Positions 57,061 through 64,000 of a DNA stretch of 64,000 nt are shown here, piece by piece. The notes beneath the pieces were generated by a model. The model ran no database searches. It was not told where the DNA came from and saw only the letters and a program-made list of their open reading frames with translations. The stretch comes from Ailanthus altissimus. Taxonomy: Eukaryota; Streptophyta; Magnoliopsida; Sapindales; Simaroubaceae. The stretch lies in the NCBI GenBank assembly GCA_946807835.1, contig OX327693.1, positions 9,565,501-9,629,500 of the forward strand, in the 5' to 3' direction. Within the stretch, counting starts at the first letter, position 1. Every line of letters begins with the position of its first letter. Both the position numbers and the translations under genes were made by a program.

Positions 57061-60000
57061 AGAATGTGGATGTTGCGCTTGTCTATGATGATAGCTACGA
57101 CAACACAGAGACTCTAGTCACTACTAATGGTAAGAACTCTGAATAATGGGTTCTTAATTCTAGTTGTACTTTTTACATATGCCTATATAAGTTTTGGTTC
57201 GTTAATTTCCAGCCTATTAGTGATGATAAGGAGTTAATGGGTAATGACGTAGCGTGTTAAGTGATGGGAATTGGTAGTATAGACTTAAGTTACATAATGG
57301 ATGAGTGAGAAAGTTGTATAAGTTATGTATGATTCTGACCTCAAGAGGAACTTAATCTTACTAGGTATGTTAGACTAGAATAGGTGTTCCATCAGAATTG
57401 ACAGAGGGGTGTTGAGATTGTTGAAGGATTTCATGGTTGTGATGAGAGGTGAGAAGCATAAATGATTTATGTACCGATGGGAGAAGCAGTGAATGGTTTT
57501 GCATCATTCTCTATGGTTGATAAGAATATAGAAATCAAGTTATAACATCTTAGATTATCACACCTAGGAGAGAAAATCTAAAGAAGTAATTTAGTCAAAA
57601 GGTCTTTGATGAGGATAAGTTTCAACCACTTGAGTTTTATAAGATTTGTGTAATAAGGAAAGCACATAGAGTTAGGTTTAGTACCAGAGAGCATAGAACT
57701 AAAGGGACTTTTAACTACACACACTTATATCTTTGGGGACTAGCACAGATAGTAACATACGGTAGGGCTAGATAGTTCCTCACCTTTATAGATGACTATT
57801 CAAAGAAACTGCGAGTTTATGTATTAAAGAACAAGCAAGTGTTTGAGACATTTAAGACTTGTAAGACCCTTATTGAGAATTAAACTGGCAACAGAATTAA
57901 GAGGCTAAGACTGATAATGGCTTTAAGTTTTGTAACAGGGATTTTGATGGATTTTGTGCTAAGCATGAGATTGCAAGGCATAAAACTGTGCGATTGACAT
58001 CGCAGTGGTATGGTCTGGCTGAGAGGATGAATAGAATCCTACTTGAAAGGGTTAGATGTATGTTGACCCAATATAAAGATGTCCAAGATATTTTGGGGCT
58101 GTGATGACGGCAACTTATTTAATTAACCAAAGTCTTTCCTCAATGATAGACTTCAAGACCCTAAAAAAGAAATGGTTTGGTAGCCATCCCAAGTATGACC
58201 ATCTCAAAATATTTGGCTGCCCAGCTTTCGTGCATATGAAGCAAGGGAAATTGTAACCTAAAGCTATGAAGGGGATATTGATAGGGTATCCTGAAAGTGT
58301 AAAAGGATATAGCGTGTAGTGCAAAGAGTTAAAGCCACTAAAGAGTATTATAAGCCGTGATGTGACATTCGATGAACCTTAAAAAGATGAGAAAGAAGAA
58401 CCTATGCTCAAAGAAGATTCAATATTTGAATCAATTGAAATTGAACTAGAGCTTAAATATAGATCTGATATGCCCACAAATTAACACTTTAATAAGGAAT
58501 CCCTTGATGTTAAGTCAAGAACATTGGTGAGTTCCTCCAAGTCCACCCAAAGTAAGATTAGGACTCCTAAGATGGAACTTGAAAAGTATCAGCTAGCGAA
58601 AGATAGGCTAAGGAGGACGATAAACTCGCCTATCAGGTATGGACAAGTAGATTTAGTTGCTCATGCTTTCAATTCTATTTACACTTTTGAGTTTAAAGAG
58701 CCTAAAACATACAATGAGGCTATGAATATTTATAATAGAGGTAGATGGCAGTAGGCCATAAAAGAATAGATTAGTTCTTTTAGAAAGAATAATACCTGGG
58801 TATTGGTGAATAAACCTTAAAAGAAATTAGTTAGATGCAAGTGGGTGTATAAGTTTAAGGAATGGATACTATGGGTAAAGCCTAAAAAGTTTAAAGCTAG
58901 GCTTGTTGGACAAGGTTTTACTCAAAGAGAGGGGATAGACTTTTATGAGATTTTTTCTCTAGTCGACATGCACACATCCATTAAAATTTTGTTAGCCATG
59001 TGTACAAATCTTAATTTACATATAGAACAAATGAATATAAAGACTTCTTTTCTATATGGAGAGTTTGAAGAGAAGATTTAAATGTCATAGTCGCAAGGAT
59101 TTGTATAGCACAGAAAAAAAGAGCATGTTTGTTTACTGAAGAAGTCATTGTATGGGTTGAAGCAATCTCCTAAATAGTAGTTTAAGAGATTTGATGAGTT
59201 TATGATGACTTGTGGGTTTAATAGAAGTGTGACGAATGCGTGTACTTTAAATGTTTTAGTAGTGGGATAATTATATATTTACTTATATATATGGATGACA
59301 TGTTAATGGTATGATATGGAAAAGAAATAGAAATTGAAGAAGCAGTTGAGTGGTGACTTTGGGATGAAGGATTTAAAAGCAGTAAAGAGGATTTTGGATA
59401 TAGATATTGTGAGGGAAAGAATGCACGTTATCTTCTTGTCACAACAGCAATATATACTTAAGATCCTAGAAAAATTTGGGATTTCTAATGCAAAGTTTGT
59501 CTCCACTTCTTTGGCTATGCATTTTAAACTTTTAATAGTACAGTCGCCAAACTTCAAAGAGGAGAAACTGCAGATGAGTAAAGTATTTTATGCTAGCATT
59601 GTGATGAGTATCATGTACACAACGGTTTGTACAAGACTAGACATAGCACATGTTGTAAGTATGGTGAGTAGATACATAAAACATCTGGGTAAAGATCACT
59701 GGCTTGCAGTGAATGGATATTAAGATATCTCAAGGAAACGTCGGATAATGGTTTGATGTATAAAAGGGCTGAGAATAAGAGCGAAATGATAAGAGGATAT
59801 GTTGACTTAGATTATGCGGGTGATCTATACAAGAAACGATCATTAATTGGGTTTATATTTATAGTGTTTAGGTGTAGTATGTGTTGGAGATCAATTTTAT
59901 AGCATGTGGTGGCATTATCTACCAGAGGCGAAGTATATAGTTGTTGGTGAAGCTATTAAGACGGCTGTGTATTTAAAAGAGATATGCGCAGAGGTAATGG

Positions 60001-60235
60001 CTATTGAAGACATCAACACCAGTATGTATTGTGATAGCCAAAGTGCCATACACCTAAGCAAGCATTAAATGTTCCATGAAAGGTCTAAATGCATTGATGT
60101 GTAGCTTTATTTTATTAAAGAGATTGTTAAAGTAGTAAGATTAGTCTAACAAAGATTGCATTGTCCGAAAATTCCGCTGACATGTTAACTAAGCCACTAC
60201 CATCAGTTAGGTTCATCCTATGCAAGAATTGAACC
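57061..60235 (+). pseudogene. copia-4 pol (protease, integrase, RT, RNase H)
   Basis: The protease site near 57150 reads WVLNSSCTFYICLYKFW where the family has WVLDSGCTFHMCP, so the catalytic D is N. Integrase about 57540-58400: FIDDYSKKLRVYVLKNKQVF, TDNGFKFCNRDF and WYGLAERMNRILLERV keep the D, D and E positions. RT about 58690-59730: GFTQREGIDFYEIFSLV, HIEQMNIKTSFLYGEFEEKI (family MDVKTAFL) and an intact YMDD at 59288-59299. RNase H about 59760-60220: YCDSQSAIHLSKH, but AEY is changed to GEVY. Stops and frameshifts are common. Confidence 0.92.
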
Positions 60236-60310
60236 GGAGTCATCACTATGTGAAGGTAACTGAAGATGTAAAAATGAAAGATCTTGGATGCTTCGTGAAT
60301 GATTTTGAAT

Positions 60311-60323
60311 CAAGGAGGAGATT
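60311..60323 (+). other. Polypurine tract of copia-4
   Basis: CAAGGAGGAGATT immediately before the 3' LTR. Confidence 0.85.
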
Positions 60324-60949
60324 TGTAAGAAAGTTGATTAAAAATCATCAGGATATGATTTTGAGATTAAGTCAAGTGTGTAGAGGACGTAAGGATGCAA
60401 AAGACGACGAGAAGACAGAAAAGTTGAAGCCCAGGCCTGAGCGTTGCGGCGCCAGGACTCCGAGTCAGTGTCGCCGCACTAGAAGGCTAGCACTGTTGTG
60501 CTGGTACGGGAAACACCCCTTGTATTTGCTAAGTTGGTCCTAAGTGCGCTAGGACTTCCCAAACCTGTTCCCACTCGTTTTATAATTTTTCTAGGACATC
60601 CAAATCATATATAAAGGCTCTATATTGGCTTTTAAACATATCACAACAATCACAACATAAACACAAGAGAGAAAACTCCTAGTTTACAATAGAGATCAGT
60701 TGTAAGACATTTGTGAGTGCAATTGAGAGTGTTCTTTGTGAAACTTAAGTTCTTTCTTATAAAAGACATACTTTGTGGATGCCTTATTATTCATTAATAA
60801 GAGAAGTGAGATCTTCATCTGCCATGGACGTAGGTAAGTTGCTGAACCGCGTAAATTCTTTATATTCTTTCTTTTATTTTCTCTCTAATTTATTCTTTAT
60901 TATTTGTTACTACATTATATTATTTGTGTTTATTGCTTCTACTTCAACA
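60324..60949 (+). repeat. 3' LTR of copia-4, 626 bp
   Basis: TGTAAGAAAG to TTCAACA. It matches 55645-56278 apart from a GC-rich block at about 60430-60525. Confidence 0.92.
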
Positions 60950-60954
60950 ATAAT

Positions 60955-61560
60955 AATGAAAGGATCTGCAAAATGTCCTTGAAAAGCCATCTCTAAGAAA
61001 TACCCTACTTTCCCCTCTCATATTTCCTTACTCTTGGGAAATGGAAAGGATATTTGGTTGGGGGAAGATAAATGGCCGGAAAATTTTTTATTTGTGTTAT
61101 AGCTTTCACATGTTTATAGATTATGTTGCGATAGACATGTTTCTATCCATTCTAGAATGTGGCATTTTCTCCCCTTGAGCAAAACTGTAACTGGGATTTT
61201 CATTTAAAAAGAAATTTGAATGAGAAATCCCAGAGTACACGGCTCCTGTGGAGTTAATTGAAAATGTGATTGTTGACAAGAATAGAATAGATGGAAGATT
61301 ACGGAAGTTAGGGGCTGGGCCAATAATCGTGCAAATCCTATTTTGGGAGTTGTTAAATGATCCCCTAGTAGGTGAATTCAAACCTTTTAAGATGATATGG
61401 AAGGCTATAATTCTGCCTAAAGTCCAAGTCTTCTTATTTGTTCGCCCAAGGCAACATTAATATTGAAAGAAGTAATACAAAGGAAGTAACCAATGATGTG
61501 TCCCACTTGTAGATGGTATGGGATGTGTAGGAATAATGGGATAGAGTTTGCCGTTTTGGA
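60955..61560 (+). pseudogene. LINE ORF2 fragment (zf-RVT region)
   Basis: Recognisable as the segment after the RT core of a plant L1: SLLLGNGKDIWLGEDKWPENF near 61027-61090 and, around 61390-61560, FKMIWKAIILPKVQVFLF, then text ending MCPTCRWYGMCRNNG, typical of the zf-RVT domain. Frameshifts separate the parts. No RT core or RNase H was found nearby. Confidence 0.72.
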
Positions 61561-62499
61561 CCACCCTTGGATTCAGTTCCCAAGGACCTTCATGATACTT
61601 CATTTTTTCTCTTTATTTTTCATTCATCTAAAATGGAAAGGAGATTTTGGGATAATCTGTACGTCTTTTTTGCTTTTATACGCTTGTTTTTGTTGTGTTC
61701 TGTATTGTTTTTCCGCACGTGCATTTTGCGGTCGGGACGGACATCTGGTCCACAATTACATCGCAGAAAAGTCGTCTCGTCTAAGTGGCGTTTTCTTAAA
61801 ATACGGGTCAAATCATACACCCTTTTTAGTTAAGCAATCAAATTGGATTTGGTCTTTGATTTCTTCTATAAAATGCACAAATGCATACTTTTTGCATGTT
61901 TTGTGTTCCAGCATTCGCTTTCCCACCTCTTACTCCTGTGTGTTTGCATGTTCTTAATACCATTATTGAAATTTGTGGCATGCATTGGTTACTTCAGCTG
62001 TTTCTTTATATCTGGCTATGACATAATTGTTCGTGAGATCTCTTGATCATTGACGTAAGTAATGACTGCAATCGTTTTATTTATCAAATGTCAGTGAACG
62101 TATTTGAGTACGCGTTAAGTGGGTAATCTACTTTCAGAGTTCCTACACATATGATTACTTCCAAACAAGTAGAAATATAACTCTATGTCATAGTAATCTT
62201 TACAAAAGTAATACCTCGATACTTTTTATATTACAAAAATGAGTTTTATTGATATTATGTTACTAATATTTTTTTAAATAATATTAGTGAATTATTAATA
62301 ATATAGTATCAAAAAATAAAATATTAATAAATTAGTGATACTATAACATTAAAAAATTATTTTTTATTTAAAATATTTAATTATTAAAATAAATTTAAAA
62401 ATTTAATTATTAAAATAAATTGAAAATTTTAAAAAGTAATATAATACAAAAAGCAACGTCGTTTTTTTGCTTTTTTTTTTACCGCTTTTGGGTAAATAA
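61561..62499. other. Non-coding stretch
   Basis: T-rich, with overlapping short frames on both strands (61493-62046) that lack any motif. The region 62240-62460 is strongly AT-rich and repeats TATCA/TGATA words. Confidence 0.45.
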
Positions 62500-62611
62500 A
62501 TCTATTAATCTCTAATAACGTGGTATCAATAAATTGCTGATACCATGATATCAATAAATCACTAAATCCGTAGTATCAGTGAATCGTTGATACCATGGTA
62601 TCAGAGATTTT
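62500..62611. repeat. 25-bp tandem repeat, about 4.5 copies
   Basis: Units at 62500-62524, 62525-62549, 62550-62574 and 62575-62599 plus a partial unit to 62611. Each starts ATC(A/T) and most end in a form of ACCATGGT. The last junction forms a perfect 16-bp palindrome, TGATACCATGGTATCA, at 62588-62603. Confidence 0.88.
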
Positions 62612-64000
62612 GTATTAAATTTAAAATATTTTTTAAATAATTTTAAATTTGAATTATTGGACTAAAATTTTGTATTTATTTATAAATTACAATTCCATAT
62701 ATAAATACCACATCTAAGTAAATATAATTTTATATATTTGTTTATTTAAATAGAAGTACAATTGGTAAAACATCCAAACTAAGTTTCACAAACAGTACAG
62801 AGCATTTCAATTTATATCTTAAAAAATTACAATAGTTCCATAAACACATTTAAATGTTATCAAAGTAAATTGCCAAAATTATCCTAATATATGAAAGTCT
62901 CATTGACTCTTCTTCTGTGGCCTTGCTTAACAACCACGAGATCTACTGGACACCTAAGCACGCTTTCATGATGCCTCATGGTATGATTTGTAGGAGGTTA
63001 CAAGTGCAAATGCTCTTTCAAATATCTTCATCGGTGTATTTTAGATGCTGCAAGTTCAAAAATATGCTAGATTATAACATTCCATGAATTTACCCAAGTA
63101 TAAATGGGATAAACATAGTATATTTTATAGCATCAATTTAGCTACTGAAACGGCCTAACTATCATACTTAATCCACCAAAAAATTAGTAAGATTCAGTAT
63201 CTTTAAAATCAATAGTAAAAAGATATAAGCATTAACCTTAAAAAGATCGATTTTCAGTACCAAAATTAAAATGCTAGCAAATAATTAAAATTCTTATCAA
63301 GTGTGTGCTGTTGTATTCACAATCAATAGTTATACAGAAGTATTCATAAAGACAAAAAAAAAGTAATTTTTTCTAGAACAATTAGAGGTATATGGTAGGT
63401 TACAACATGTCCAATAAAAAAGAATGAATATCACTACCAGAAGAAGAAGATGAGGATAAGGAACAACCGAACAGATCTATGAAAAACAAAGAGATTTTCC
63501 AAAGAGGCATTAATCTTGAAGTCGAAGCAAGATAGCAAGAAAAGTGCAAAGCACATAACTATTTTGCAAGTTAGACAAACAACACCCATCTAACACATAA
63601 AAAAAAGAATCTCACCTTGTGAACACAAAAATAATTAATATTCGATTAACCTAAAATAAGAGGCCAAATTACCTGTACCCTCATACAATAGAAAAGTTAC
63701 AATTGGAGCAACTAAAAGTGATCAACTAGAAATTTGTTAAAGCAATAAATAACCTATATAAACAAACATGATAAGGAAGATGCAATGAGAAAAATATACC
63801 TTAAGTGAAAAAATAAATGATGAATCATCTCTACTTAGATGCTCCTGTCAAGAATGTAGAAAATTAATGATATACATGTATTATCTTCCAACTTCTTATT
63901 CACTTTTCATACTGAATACAATTATTACATTCTTAAAATTAATGACATGCATGTATTATCTTCTAACTTTTAATTCTCTATCGGGGCTGTTACCAAAACA
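62612..64000. other. AT-rich non-coding stretch
   Basis: No gene recognised. A direct repeat of about 30 bases (AATTAATGA, then CATGTATTATCTTC) occurs near 63864 and 63938. A 35-codon - strand frame near 62908-63010 was considered and not accepted. Confidence 0.5.

Larger units (their letters stand above)
55645..60949 (+). mobile_element. Copia element copia-4, structurally complete
   Basis: LTR, PBS, gag, protease, integrase, RT, RNase H, PPT and LTR in order, 5.3 kb. The gag and pol text and the short LTRs resemble the Tork/Tnt1 group; that is inference. The flanks ATAGT (55640-55644) and ATAAT (60950-60954) form a 5-bp target duplication with one change. Confidence 0.92.

Noticed and set aside
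61493..62046. Cluster of overlapping frames of 60-154 codons
   Set aside because: Frames on both strands, T-rich hydrophobic translations and no family match; only the first part (zf-RVT remnant) is believable.
62908..63010. Possible last exon of a minus-strand host gene (35 codons)
   Set aside because: Preceded by an in-frame stop, no splice evidence and no recognised motif.

Overview
This window is AT-rich plant nuclear DNA, most likely from a dicot. It is built almost entirely of decayed transposable elements; I found no host protein-coding gene, tRNA, rRNA or CRISPR array that I could defend. The plant origin rests on the element families: an L1-type LINE whose ORF1 has a DUF4283-like domain plus a zinc knuckle and whose ORF2 ends in an RNase H domain, Ty1/copia elements primed by initiator tRNA-Met, a chromodomain-bearing Ty3/gypsy element, and hAT- and Mutator-like miniature elements.

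Layout. 1-2.4 kb: 3' part of a + strand copia pol. 2.4-6.7 kb: a - strand Ty3/gypsy remnant of Tat-like type with primer binding site and probable 5' LTR. 6.7-19.7 kb: low-copy AT-rich DNA carrying small non-autonomous elements: a hAT MITE with 8-bp target duplication, a 172-bp TIR element, two Mutator-like inverted-repeat elements, a SINE with a 17-bp duplication, several SINE-like relics and a (TC)20(TA)10 microsatellite. 19.7-26.6 kb: a nearly full-length - strand LINE with an intact 910-codon ORF1 and a broken ORF2, the two joined by an ATGA overlap. 26.7-27.9 kb: a SINE-like relic and a truncated copy of a minisatellite-bearing hAT-like element. 29-34.4 kb: a - strand copia element with 5' LTR, degenerate PBS and a duplicated leader, cut off within reverse transcriptase. 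35-41.9 kb: a complete but dead chromovirus with two 491-bp LTRs, its reverse transcriptase split by a 1366-bp solo LTR. 42.8-55.6 kb: a large + strand copia element, its leader holding a row of perfect hairpins and a nested 1205-bp hAT-like element, its 3' region holding a GC-rich dimeric module, a 115-bp SINE and a further LTR-like block. 55.6-60.9 kb: a complete + strand copia element with LTRs of 634 and 626 bp. 61-61.6 kb: a LINE ORF2 fragment. The rest is non-coding, with one 25-bp tandem repeat.

No element looks autonomous: every pol is broken by stops, frameshifts or lost catalytic residues. The only long intact reading frame is LINE ORF1. The most useful signals are structural: insertion boundaries with clear target duplications, the ATGA junction and internal repeats of LINE ORF1, the hairpin row in the copia leader, and the hAT-like element that carries a minisatellite. 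I did not find a convincing new multi-gene system. All boundaries and homologies come from reading by eye, without database searches.
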